From assembly GCF_000317245.1 (NCBI RefSeq), contig NZ_AJLJ01000498.1, positions 1 through 64,000 of the forward strand: a stretch of DNA of 64,000 bases, written 5' to 3'. A model generated the notes under the pieces. It did no database searches. It was not told the origin of the DNA and was given only the letters and a program-made list of their open reading frames with translations. The translations under genes and the position numbers were made by a program. Positions 34,487 to 43,641 of this stretch are shown piece by piece. Source of the stretch: Fischerella muscicola SAG 1427-1 = PCC 73103 (GTDB lineage: Bacteria > Cyanobacteriota > Cyanobacteriia > Cyanobacteriales > Nostocaceae). The stretch's first letter is position 1; each line of letters opens with the position of its first letter.

Positions 34487-36694
34487 TCATAAATGCGATC
34501 GCGTTTCCACGAAATTTTTCACATATTCTTGTACAGCGTTTTTTTGCGGTTGATTTTCTTCTAAAAAGTAGTAGCTGCGAGGTTCATTCTGAGAAATAAC
34601 TCCATTTACTACTTGCCCTAAGACATTCTGACCAGACTTTTGTAAAATTTCCATAGCAGTAGTAGTATTCACAGAATCTGCTATCCCTGGTCGAACTACT
34701 AACAAAACACCGTCACTCATTTGACCCAAAATAGTAGCATCAGCAGCAACTGTTAATGCAGGGGCGTCAATAATTACAAAGTCATAGTTAGTAGCAAAAC
34801 TGTCAATTAACCCAGCCATTTTTTGGCAGTCAATTAGGGAAACTGAAGAGGAAGACACTACGCCAGCAGTAAGAATATCCAAATAATTCATGACGGTTTT
34901 GACTGCTGTCTTCAATTCCACTTGTTCACAAATTACATTGTTCAGACCTTCATTATTTGTTAGTTTCCAGATTTGATGCTGAATTGGATGCTCCAAATCT
35001 CCATCCACCAATAATACTTTACGCTCCATCTGAGCCATTGCCATTGCTAAATTAGCAGCTACTGTTGATTTACCTTCTTTTGGTACGGAACTGGTAACAA
35101 CAATAACTTTTAATTCTTTATTATCACTCAGAAATTGTAAATTTGCCCGCAGCAGACGATAAGCTTCACTCATTGGAGAACGAGTTAAATTTGGAATCAA
35201 AAGCCTTTGATTATAAAACTCTGTTGTTTCTGATGAAATTATCTTTTTTTTAAACTTACTAGAAGTAGGAATAATTCCTAATATAGTTAATCCCAATAAT
35301 TCTTTTGCTTCGTCAACAGTCTTAATTGATTTATCTGTTGCTTCCAAAAAATAAATATTGGCCATAGCTGCTAAACCAGCCACGACACCTGCACTCAAAA
35401 ATATAATTGCAGGAGAAGTCACAGGTTCTTCTGGAACTATGGCTTCGGAAATGATGCTGGCATTTCCAACATTTTGATTTTCTGCTATTTGACTTTCCTG
35501 TAACTTTTGTAGCAAAAGTGAGTAGGTAGATTGTGCAGCTTGTACTTTACGTTCTAATTGACGCTGTTGCTGTTCCAATCTTGGCAGATTATTTAACCTT
35601 TGTTTATATTCAGCTTGCAAGTTAGATAAAGCAGTCGCTTGATTTACTAAACCCAGACGAGTTGACTCTAATTCTAGCAGCCTTGCAGAAATTTGCTGTT
35701 GCAACTGTCCCAATTGAAAATTATTATTTAGGTTGAGAGAATTTTTTCCTGAAACATTTTTTATCCGTTGTCGCAGTATACTTTTTAAAGAAGTTAATTT
35801 CTCTTCTAAATTTACAATTTCTGGGTGATTGTTCTGTAAAATATTGCGTCTAGCTGCTAGTTGTGATTCTAGCTGTTGAATTTCTTTGAGGATATCTTGC
35901 ACACCTGGATTTTGACTAAGAGAAGTCATAATTACTGCTTGCTGAGAATTCATATCTAATTGCTTGCGGATTTCTTGGGATTGTGCCTCGATCTCAGCAA
36001 TTTTAGATTGAGTTTGACTAATTTGTTTTTGTAAATCTGTAATAATTTCTACACCCTTGGTTGCTTCTTCATTTAAAGAAACGATTTTGTACTTTTCCTT
36101 GAAGTTGGCTAGTTCAGCTTCTGCTTGGCGCACAATTGATTCAGCTTTTGGTAATTGTTTACTGATAAATTTGCGAGCCGCAGTAGCTTGAGTTCTATTA
36201 GCAAATATGTTATTTTCCAAATAGATATTGATGAGAGTATTGACAACTTTTGCAGTTATTTCTGGATTAGTATCCTTGTAAGAAATTTGGATAACATCGG
36301 CTCCCCTAATATCTGAGACATTAAGTTTTTCCAGAAAATCTTTAATTGCTAAGGGTTTACCTTCATTATCTGTTAAATTCAGTTGTTTAATAGTTTTTTG
36401 CACAATTGGTACAGAACTTATCACTTCTACCTCAGTATTAAGAGGACTAGTTTTATTATCCTGTACTACAGGTTCTAGTGTACCTATTTCTGTTCCTAAA
36501 GTAGTCAGAGTTGAAGTAACATTTGTTCTTTGAAACTTGAGTTTTCCTTCTGCAACATAGGAAGGTTTTTTCAAGGATGCAATTAGCAGTGAAATTATAA
36601 ATACAGTCAGAAAAACTATTAAGCTAGGCGACCAGCGTCGCTTCATTATTTGCCAATAATTTACAAAATATAAACTTGATTCTTGTACTTCCAT
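34487..36694 (-). CDS. Wzc-type polysaccharide co-polymerase and BY-kinase
   Basis: 735 residues. Wzz domain with membrane helices at about 20-40 and 425-448 and a long periplasmic coiled coil between them (about 170-410). The C-terminal bacterial tyrosine-kinase domain has Walker A SSVPKEGKSTVAANL, A-prime VLLVDGDLEHP and Walker B VIIDAPAL. It should control chain length and export of the polysaccharide made by the cluster. The C-terminal tail has only three tyrosines (SYYF and EY), fewer than the tyrosine cluster of enterobacterial Wzc, so autophosphorylation may be limited. It is the last gene of the minus-strand cluster. Confidence 0.9.
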   Translation of the reverse strand: MEVQESSLYFVNYWQIMKRRWSPSLIVFLTVFIISLLIASLKKPSYVAEGKLKFQRTNVTSTLTTLGTEIGTLEPVVQDNKTSPLNTEVEVISSVPIVQKTIKQLNLTDNEGKPLAIKDFLEKLNVSDIRGADVIQISYKDTNPEITAKVVNTLINIYLENNIFANRTQATAARKFISKQLPKAESIVRQAEAELANFKEKYKIVSLNEEATKGVEIITDLQKQISQTQSKIAEIEAQSQEIRKQLDMNSQQAVIMTSLSQNPGVQDILKEIQQLESQLAARRNILQNNHPEIVNLEEKLTSLKSILRQRIKNVSGKNSLNLNNNFQLGQLQQQISARLLELESTRLGLVNQATALSNLQAEYKQRLNNLPRLEQQQRQLERKVQAAQSTYSLLLQKLQESQIAENQNVGNASIISEAIVPEEPVTSPAIIFLSAGVVAGLAAMANIYFLEATDKSIKTVDEAKELLGLTILGIIPTSSKFKKKIISSETTEFYNQRLLIPNLTRSPMSEAYRLLRANLQFLSDNKELKVIVVTSSVPKEGKSTVAANLAMAMAQMERKVLLVDGDLEHPIQHQIWKLTNNEGLNNVICEQVELKTAVKTVMNYLDILTAGVVSSSSVSLIDCQKMAGLIDSFATNYDFVIIDAPALTVAADATILGQMSDGVLLVVRPGIADSVNTTTAMEILQKSGQNVLGQVVNGVISQNEPRSYYFLEENQPQKNAVQEYVKNFVETRSHL

Positions 36695-36813
36695 AATGAT
36701 TTTTGTTATTTTTTGTGAATTTGTATATTTAAGTTAGATCTAATTGATAGAAGTTATAATTAGAAAAATAATCAGTTAATACAGCTTAAAAATTACCTTT
36801 AGTAAACTTCTTG

Positions 36814-37977
36814 CTAAATCACGAATAAAGGAGTCTGAGATTTTTCATTACCATAGTGAACAGCTGCGATCGCACTAATTACTCGCTCTAAATCTTCATT
36901 GGTTAAGTTTGAACCAGAGGGTAAACAAAGACCTCGTCTAAATAAATCTTCAGCTACTGCACCACCAATATATTCACATGCACTAAACACAGGTTGAAGA
37001 TGCAAAGGCTTCCAGACAGGACGAGCCTCTATTTGCTGTGCGCTTAGACAGTTGCGGACTTGTTCGCGATCAGCGCCAAAAGCTTCAGGATCTATCGTTA
37101 GGCACGTTAACCAACGACTAGCACGTCCAAAATCAGGTTCTGGCATAAATTCTATTCCTGGCAAATTTCCCAAACTAGAAGCATAAATCTCAAAGTTGCG
37201 TTGTCTAGCTGCAACTCGTTCACTCAAAACACACAACTGACCACGACCAATACCAGCTAAAACGTTACTAAGACGATAATTGTAGCCAATTTCTGAGTGT
37301 TGATAATGAGGAGCGCGATCGCGTGCTTGTGTTGCCAAAAAACGAGCTTTGGCAACTAAATCTGCATTGTTGGAAACTAGCATCCCACCACCAGAGGTAG
37401 TAATGATTTTATTCCCATTGAACGAGTAAATGCCTATGCATCCAAATGTTCCAGGGTGTTGTCCTTTGTAAGTAGCTCCCAAAGATTCAGCAGCATCTTC
37501 TATTAAGGGAACACCATACTGATTACAAACTTGCAATATAGGGTCGATATCTGCGCTTTGACCATATAAATGCACTACAATCACTGCTTTTGGCAATTTG
37601 CCAATCCTAGCACGGTGTTCTAGCGCTGATTGCAACAGTTCAGGATTCATGTTCCAAGAAGTGTGATCGCTATCAATAAATACTGGTTTAGCTCTCTGAT
37701 AAATGATCGGATTGGCAGTAGCAGCAAACGTTAGAGTAGAACAAAAAACTTCATCCCCAGATTCAACTCCAATTAATTGCAAAGCTAAATGAATCGCCGC
37801 TGTACCAGAACTCACAGCAGCAGCATGATCAGCACCAATGATTTGGCAGAATTCTTGCTCAAAAGCATCTACATGAGGGCCAATGGGAGCAATCCAGTTA
37901 GTATCAAAAGCTTGTTTAACAAATTCTAGTTCGCGATCGCCCATATGCGGAGGTGAAAGCAAAATGGGTTTACTCAT
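36814..37977 (-). CDS. DegT/DnrJ/EryC1/StrS-family sugar aminotransferase
   Basis: 387 residues, a PLP enzyme that puts an amino group on a keto-sugar nucleotide. SGTAAIHLALQLIGV is the cofactor-phosphate region, EDAAESLGATYKG the PLP-Asp region, and SFNGNKIITTSGGGM holds the internal-aldimine Lys at about residue 186. It overlaps closely with the upstream PP-loop gene (2-bp gap). With the CapD-like 4,6-dehydratase at the head of the cluster it would give an amino-deoxy sugar precursor. Substrate position (C3 or C4) is not decidable from sequence alone. Confidence 0.92.
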   Translation of the reverse strand: MSKPILLSPPHMGDRELEFVKQAFDTNWIAPIGPHVDAFEQEFCQIIGADHAAAVSSGTAAIHLALQLIGVESGDEVFCSTLTFAATANPIIYQRAKPVFIDSDHTSWNMNPELLQSALEHRARIGKLPKAVIVVHLYGQSADIDPILQVCNQYGVPLIEDAAESLGATYKGQHPGTFGCIGIYSFNGNKIITTSGGGMLVSNNADLVAKARFLATQARDRAPHYQHSEIGYNYRLSNVLAGIGRGQLCVLSERVAARQRNFEIYASSLGNLPGIEFMPEPDFGRASRWLTCLTIDPEAFGADREQVRNCLSAQQIEARPVWKPLHLQPVFSACEYIGGAVAEDLFRRGLCLPSGSNLTNEDLERVISAIAAVHYGNEKSQTPLFVI

Positions 37978-37979
37978 GT

Positions 37980-39056
37980 TTAGTCTTCTTTTCCACTTTG
38001 AGTTTCCTCAAGTTTCTTTTCTACAAGCTTGTGCAGAGTTTCTGTATTATCCTTGATGTCTGATAATTGATGTTTGGCTTCTTCTTTGTCTAAGAATCCA
38101 GTAATCACTTCCCGTGAGAGTAGTTGCAATTCTGGATGATAACCCAGCCTCTTGTTAACTTGGTATTCCACTAAACCAGGTAAAACACAGTTGGTGCTGT
38201 TACCATGAATCTTGACAGTTGACCAACCAATCTCATCCAATATTCTATAAACGTCCTTTTCAGTTAATTGCAACACAAACGGCAGAGAGAAAATCTGCAA
38301 TTTCATGCCCGTCTTCTCATCCATTATCCATTTTGTGGAACGTACTTCTGGCTCTATCCAGTGCCACCAATTCCGTCCCATGATGATTCGATTTATACGA
38401 TGCTCAACACAATAATCTTGAATTTCCTTGTAAAACATGTCTCCACATTTATAACAAGGGTATCCATTCTTAAAGTTATTATCCATCATTTCTTTGACAT
38501 AAGGTGCGAGATTAATATTCAATACAACTAGTTCCACACCCAATTTGTCACACAACTTTCGACCATTCTCGACTACCTGTTCAGGAATAAAGCCATTCTG
38601 AACCAAAACAGCAGTTACATCTAAACCAAATTGCTGTCGTGCTGTCATTAGAGAAACTGCACTATCCTTTCCACCAGAAAAACCTACAACTGCATCAACC
38701 TTAGCACCATCTTCTCTTGGAGTATTCAAAAAAGTTTGCAGTTCACTATCTAATATTTCTTGTTTAAAATTCTTTTTGTATGTCATGCACATATTACAAA
38801 CACCATCAGCACCAATATAGATGTTTGGTATACGGGTATCGAATAAACATTCTTGACACTCTACAGGCTTAAAAAAAGGATTTTTGCCTGTATTGAACCA
38901 AGTCTTAATTTTATTTTGCAAATGTATTCTCCGCGTCCGAAAGTTGTAGTTAATTCCATTCACCGATATATTACATTTGTAAGGTGAATAATCTTCACGT
39001 AAGAATCTAGGAAGAAATAGTTCAAAACTTTTGATCAGAATATTTATTATTGCCAT
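37980..39056 (-). CDS. WbpG-like N-acetyl sugar amidotransferase (PP-loop ATPase)
   Basis: 358 residues from ATG 39056 (TTG 39068 possible). CQECLFDTRIPNIYIGADGVCNMC is the family zinc-like Cys motif, VVGFSGGKDSAVSL the PP-loop, and YPCYKCGDMFYKE a second Cys pair. This matches WbpG/PseA-type enzymes that convert a sugar N-acetyl group to an acetamidino group with ammonia. In Pseudomonas WbpG works with HisH2 and HisF2, which supply ammonia; no such partners are in this window, so ammonia may come from elsewhere or the reaction differs. It lies 2 bp before the aminotransferase. Confidence 0.8.
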   Translation of the reverse strand: MAIINILIKSFELFLPRFLREDYSPYKCNISVNGINYNFRTRRIHLQNKIKTWFNTGKNPFFKPVECQECLFDTRIPNIYIGADGVCNMCMTYKKNFKQEILDSELQTFLNTPREDGAKVDAVVGFSGGKDSAVSLMTARQQFGLDVTAVLVQNGFIPEQVVENGRKLCDKLGVELVVLNINLAPYVKEMMDNNFKNGYPCYKCGDMFYKEIQDYCVEHRINRIIMGRNWWHWIEPEVRSTKWIMDEKTGMKLQIFSLPFVLQLTEKDVYRILDEIGWSTVKIHGNSTNCVLPGLVEYQVNKRLGYHPELQLLSREVITGFLDKEEAKHQLSDIKDNTETLHKLVEKKLEETQSGKED

Positions 39057-39217
39057 AGCTAACTCCAAAAAATTAGATTTTCTAAAGTTTTAATTAGAGA
39101 GAATTGACAAACTTTATAAAGTTGCTTATTAGAGTGTGTTAAAGCTTTATATTAACGCACCACTATCTAAATTGGTTTTTAGCAACTTTTCGCTTATTTA
39201 GGTTAAAAAACTATTAT

Positions 39218-40285
39218 TTAAGGTGAACGATAAGCAGGAAAAAATGATGAATTAAGTATTGTTTCTATCTGCTTATTTAAACACTTCGCTCGTAACTCAA
39301 CTAAATATTTATACTTTTCCTCATCTGTTATTAAGCGTAATGTCAGAAACTTGTAGCGTAATTTTGAGAAACCTGATTTAAAATCATAAACACCATCTTT
39401 TGCACCTCCATATCCACCCCCCAGATGCATAAATTCATTTCCACGTTCTTTTGCCCAAAATCTTACATGATCAAACATGATCTTATCAGGAGAAAATTTT
39501 AAAAATTTGTTTTTTGTTCCACTCAAGTAACTTTGAACTATTCCACAGCATTCAGTAAATAAACAAGCGCTCATGATCTCATTCTCTAATTCCACAATAC
39601 TCAAATGTAGGTTATTAATTAATTGTTTTGATAACTCCCAAAAAAAATCAGGGTTAAAATAATATAATTTAGCAGCTCCTACACGTTCCATTGTTTCATA
39701 ATATATTTCTAGAAAATCTTCTAAGTATTCATCAAATAAAACCATCTTCACTTTGATTCCATCCCGTTTATGTCGATTAATGATCTTGCGATGATTAGAA
39801 TGTGTCTGCATCCATATCTCCTCATGAGTAAGCTTTAAATTGATCGCCACAGTCTCACCAGTAATTTTGCAAATCTCAGGTGAATATATTTTTTCTAAAC
39901 CTTGATTAAGTATGGGATGTAATCTAATAAATGCCGAACAAATATTCTGATTACGCAATACAAATATTAATTGATTGATAGATAATTCCAAAAAATCCGG
40001 TGAGTTAGCCGCTGCTTCACTCAGCAAGATTCCTGGATAGCCGTATGGCGAAACTGCATCAAAAACTTCTGGAATCGCTTCTCCAAATAAATCATCACAT
40101 CGACGTATCAAATAAGGTAAACAAAATATTTTTTCTCCTTCAGAAATTAGTATAGCTTGTGGAGTAGTGTTAGTTCTTTGAGATTCTAAATACACAAACT
40201 GAGGCAAATGATAAAAATCATAACGTAATTTATTTAGCGTTTCTAACCATAACGGATTTGATAAATAAATAATTTTGGTTTTCAT
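39218..40285 (-). CDS. FemAB/GNAT-type aminoacyl or acyl transferase
   Basis: 355 residues with the Acetyltransf_6/FemAB-like double GNAT layout: a first lobe to about 150 and a second with WMQTHSNHRKIINRHKRDGIKV, then SAYLSGT-like QSYLSGTKNKFLKFSPDKIMFDHVRFWA and MHLGGGYGGAKDGVYDFKSGF. Such genes in polysaccharide clusters are thought to add an amino acid or acyl group to an amino sugar. Here it sits between an amidotransferase and the initiating transferase. Donor and acceptor unknown. Confidence 0.75.
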   Translation of the reverse strand: MKTKIIYLSNPLWLETLNKLRYDFYHLPQFVYLESQRTNTTPQAILISEGEKIFCLPYLIRRCDDLFGEAIPEVFDAVSPYGYPGILLSEAAANSPDFLELSINQLIFVLRNQNICSAFIRLHPILNQGLEKIYSPEICKITGETVAINLKLTHEEIWMQTHSNHRKIINRHKRDGIKVKMVLFDEYLEDFLEIYYETMERVGAAKLYYFNPDFFWELSKQLINNLHLSIVELENEIMSACLFTECCGIVQSYLSGTKNKFLKFSPDKIMFDHVRFWAKERGNEFMHLGGGYGGAKDGVYDFKSGFSKLRYKFLTLRLITDEEKYKYLVELRAKCLNKQIETILNSSFFPAYRSP

Positions 40286-40429
40286 GATTAATTCACTATA
40301 TAGAGTAAATTACTTGAAATTATTGTCTCAAAAAAACTATTTTTCTGAATTACGTCAACAAGCCTCTAAAACTCTTATTTTTCTGTGTTCTTTGTGTTTG
40401 GTAAATAACTACATTCCTCATATAAATCT

Positions 40430-41083
40430 CTATCTTTGTTCATAGATACCTTCTTTGCGAAGAACTACTGGAATCGTTTGCAAAAGAATGACTATGTCTA
40501 ACCAAAAATTCCAGTTATCTACATACCAGACATCTAGCTTAAGCCGTTCATCTAAATCATTTTCTAAACCTCCATTGACTGCTGTCCAGGCTGTCAAACC
40601 AGGTGGCATTAACAAACGTCGTTTTTGGTAATTGCTATAGGTTAATAGAGTCGAAGTTAATAGGGGTCTCGGCCCAACCAAACTCATGTCACCACGAAGA
40701 ACATTGAAAAGTTGAGGTAATTCATCGAGATGATATTCGCGTAAGAATTTACCAATAGGTGTAATGCGAGGATCGCCTTTGAATGTATTTAGACCAGCAC
40801 CAATGTGGATAGCTCCATCAACCATTGTGCGAAATTTATAGATTACAAATGGCTCTCCCAACATTCCTAAACGTTCTTGACAAAAGAGAATCGCTCCAGG
40901 AGAACTCAGGCGAATTGCCAAAGCAATCAGAAACAAGATAGGTAATAAGATTATGATTGCTATGCAGGCGATGCTGATATCTAACAACCGTTTGCACATT
41001 AGTTGTATTTTTCTGCCCTTATATTCTGTTAGATAAGCTTGCTTAACTTCTTGCCACTTTTGGGCTGTCCAAGTTTCAGTCAT
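40430..41083 (-). CDS. Initiating sugar transferase (undecaprenyl-phosphate type)
   Basis: 217 residues, WcaJ/EpsL-type small form. A membrane helix (KRLLDISIACIAIIILLPILF) precedes the conserved core: SSPGAILFCQERLG, YKFRTMV, then REYHLDELPQLFNVLRGDMS and LVGPRPL. It transfers the first sugar phosphate to the lipid carrier. The ATG overlaps the stop of the preceding glycosyltransferase (ATGA), so the two are translationally coupled. N-terminal extra helices of the long type are absent. Confidence 0.93.
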   Translation of the reverse strand: MTETWTAQKWQEVKQAYLTEYKGRKIQLMCKRLLDISIACIAIIILLPILFLIALAIRLSSPGAILFCQERLGMLGEPFVIYKFRTMVDGAIHIGAGLNTFKGDPRITPIGKFLREYHLDELPQLFNVLRGDMSLVGPRPLLTSTLLTYSNYQKRRLLMPPGLTAWTAVNGGLENDLDERLKLDVWYVDNWNFWLDIVILLQTIPVVLRKEGIYEQR

Positions 41084-42282
41084 CCGATTTTAGATTTTGG
41101 ATTGCTAGATAGATCAAAGCTTGGTAAGACAATTCCTAGCTTTCGATAGAATTCGCAGAGTCGTTGGAATACGAATCGTTCGTCATATTGACTTTCAAGC
41201 CGCCATCGTCCTGCTTGTCCGTAGGCTGTTCGCTGGTCTGGATTTGATAGTAATATCTCCAAAGCTGCTGCCAACTTTTCACTATCATGTGAGGGTACGA
41301 TTAGACCAGTTTTTCCATGTACTACTGCTTCTCGACATCCGCGAATATCTGTAGTGACAACGGGTAGAGCCATTGCCATTGCTTCCAGAATTGAACGAGG
41401 GAGTCCTTCATTGTGAAAAGTAGGCAGTACAAAGATATCTAAAAGACCTAGTAATTCTGGGATGTCGGTACGTTGACCTGTAAGAGTTACATGTTTTTCA
41501 ATTCCTAGAGTATGAATTCGTTCGATTAACTTAGTTTGGAAAGGATCAGGATCACCAGTGAGTTGACTGCCGATCACCACAACGTGTAGATTGGGAAACT
41601 TAGGCAATAACCAAGCAGCGGCTTCAATTAAATATTCACTTCCTTTTTTACGAGTTAAACGCCCAATTGTGCCAACTATCAAATTAGTATTCGCAGGGAT
41701 ACCTAAAGATTCTCTTAACTGCTTTTGATTACTTGTTGAGAGATACTCGCGTTGGAAACGATTAATATCTACACCATTGCCCAAGTAAACAATTTTTTCG
41801 GGTGGACAAAGACCCTTTTTACGAGCTGTGCGGATATCTTCGTAATTTTGGGTAAAGATAATGTCAGTCAACAAAGCAGCTATCTTTTCAACGCTAAAGT
41901 AAAACCAATATTGAAGGAAAGAAGATTGCTCATAGAAGGGAAAGCCATGAGCAGTATAGACAATCCTTTTGACTCCGGCTAATTTGGCAGCAATACGACC
42001 CAGAACAGCAGCAATCGGAGTATGAACGTGAACAAGATCATACTGATTCTGTCGCATCAATTGGACAAGTTGATAAATAGTTCTAATGTTCAGCAGTGGA
42101 GAAATTTGGCGATCAATTTGAATGGGATGGATAACATAACCCTGTTGTTGTAGCCGTTCCACCTCAATTCCTGGAGAGCAGGCAATTTCCACTGACAAAT
42201 TACGAGATAAAAAGTAATCAATTTGAGGTTTTAACAGGGTTTCAACTGTAGCTCCAATAGCGCAAATATGTAGGATTTTCAT
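41080..42282 (-). CDS. Family 4 glycosyltransferase
   Basis: 400 residues, GT-B fold. GTIGRLTRKKGSEYLIEA is the donor-domain start; the nucleotide-sugar motif is FVLPTFHNEGLPRSILEAMA, with the Glu-x7-Glu pair. It probably adds one sugar of the repeat unit on the cytoplasmic face. Its stop overlaps the start of the initiating transferase by four bases. Acceptor and sugar unknown. Confidence 0.9.
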   Translation of the reverse strand: MKILHICAIGATVETLLKPQIDYFLSRNLSVEIACSPGIEVERLQQQGYVIHPIQIDRQISPLLNIRTIYQLVQLMRQNQYDLVHVHTPIAAVLGRIAAKLAGVKRIVYTAHGFPFYEQSSFLQYWFYFSVEKIAALLTDIIFTQNYEDIRTARKKGLCPPEKIVYLGNGVDINRFQREYLSTSNQKQLRESLGIPANTNLIVGTIGRLTRKKGSEYLIEAAAWLLPKFPNLHVVVIGSQLTGDPDPFQTKLIERIHTLGIEKHVTLTGQRTDIPELLGLLDIFVLPTFHNEGLPRSILEAMAMALPVVTTDIRGCREAVVHGKTGLIVPSHDSEKLAAALEILLSNPDQRTAYGQAGRWRLESQYDERFVFQRLCEFYRKLGIVLPSFDLSSNPKSKIG

Positions 42283-42331
42283 GTCATTACCCGTTTGAGT
42301 GAAACAACTCTTAAGGAGTCTGAGAATGTAC

Positions 42332-43573
42332 TTAGTAGGGTCTGTTTTCTAGCTGATTTAGTGCTTGCCAATACTCTTGTTTTTGTTCATTCTGCCAAAC
42401 CTGCGTTGTTTCCCGGATGTAGGAATAGAACTCAATTCGTCGCTCGCGCAATTCCTCATCTGTGTATTTTTTTGCTTTCTGCAAGTTACGAACTGACATG
42501 CGAGCCATGCGCTCTGGATCAGTTACCACCTCACGAATTTTATGTGTTAAAGCAATTACATCTTTGGGTGGCACCAAGTCTTCACACACAAGCAATTCAG
42601 GGATACCCCCGACTGTAGATCCGATGCAGGGAAGTCCTCTTGCCATTGCCTCAACCATTGCTCTTGGTAAACCTTCTTGATGGGATGGTAGGACAAAAAG
42701 ATCTGCTCTATCTAACTGAGTACGTACAGCATTGCCAGCAGGCAACCAACCCAGAAAATTAACATGCTCCCCCACACCCAGAAACGCAGCTTTTGCTTCT
42801 AATTCTGCTCGGTGCTTGCCATCCCCAATCAAGACCAACTTTAGGTTTAGTCCTTCCCCGATGCATCTAGCAACAGCTTCAATCAGTACATCAGGAGCCT
42901 TATAAAGTTGATTCATTGTGCCTACATAGATTAGGCTCACAAAATCTTTTGTTAGTGTTGGAATGCGAGGTAAACATACAAAAGCGGAATGAGGCAGATC
43001 AACATCTGAAAAGTAAGTTGAAAAAGTCTTTCTGCCTGGTGGATACCGATGTTGTAGCGCATGTTCGGTGACATAAGCTGCTGCACAGGCTTCAGTACAA
43101 AGTTGTCGTAATTGACGAGGGAACAACCAACGGAAAAAGCGTCTTAAAGGATGTCTAACTGAACCAGGAGCAAAGACATCATAGGGATCGGCAACAACTT
43201 CCACTCCGTAAGGATAGTGATTTCGACGTAAGACAGGTAAAAAATGATTGGCAATTTGTGAGGAAACACGCAGGATTATAGCATCATTGAGAGTCAAAGC
43301 ATTAGCGATCACCTGCTGAATTTGTCGTATCTGTAACAAATACTGCACTGAACCTACATAATAAGGTATACTTATAAATGATACTCCCTCGCCATCAGCG
43401 CGTTTCCACCCAGTCGCGACCGATGAAACTTCGCGTACACGGGCCACCACACGCACATGGTTAAAAACTTCTAAATAACGTATCCAGAATGAATGTGGAA
43501 ACATAGTGAGTGTCCACACCTTACCATCTGGTGTTTTCTCAAAACGATGCTCAAGTGCCACCAGCAGATCCAT
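42332..43573 (-). CDS. Family 4 glycosyltransferase
   Basis: 413 residues, GT-B fold. IYVGTMNQLYKAPDVLIEAVA begins the donor domain, and LFVLPSHQEGLPRAMVEAMARGLP is the catalytic Glu region. The N-terminus (RFEKTPDGKVWTLTMFPHSFWIRYLEVF) is specific to some EPS-cluster transferases. Probably adds another sugar to the repeat unit. It follows the beta-helix gene on the same strand. Confidence 0.9.
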   Translation of the reverse strand: MDLLVALEHRFEKTPDGKVWTLTMFPHSFWIRYLEVFNHVRVVARVREVSSVATGWKRADGEGVSFISIPYYVGSVQYLLQIRQIQQVIANALTLNDAIILRVSSQIANHFLPVLRRNHYPYGVEVVADPYDVFAPGSVRHPLRRFFRWLFPRQLRQLCTEACAAAYVTEHALQHRYPPGRKTFSTYFSDVDLPHSAFVCLPRIPTLTKDFVSLIYVGTMNQLYKAPDVLIEAVARCIGEGLNLKLVLIGDGKHRAELEAKAAFLGVGEHVNFLGWLPAGNAVRTQLDRADLFVLPSHQEGLPRAMVEAMARGLPCIGSTVGGIPELLVCEDLVPPKDVIALTHKIREVVTDPERMARMSVRNLQKAKKYTDEELRERRIEFYSYIRETTQVWQNEQKQEYWQALNQLENRPY

Positions 43574-43641
43574 TAATCAATAGCCTCACACTGAATTGGG
43601 AATTAATAAATGCTCAATTCTATCAATCGCTGAATATTTGT

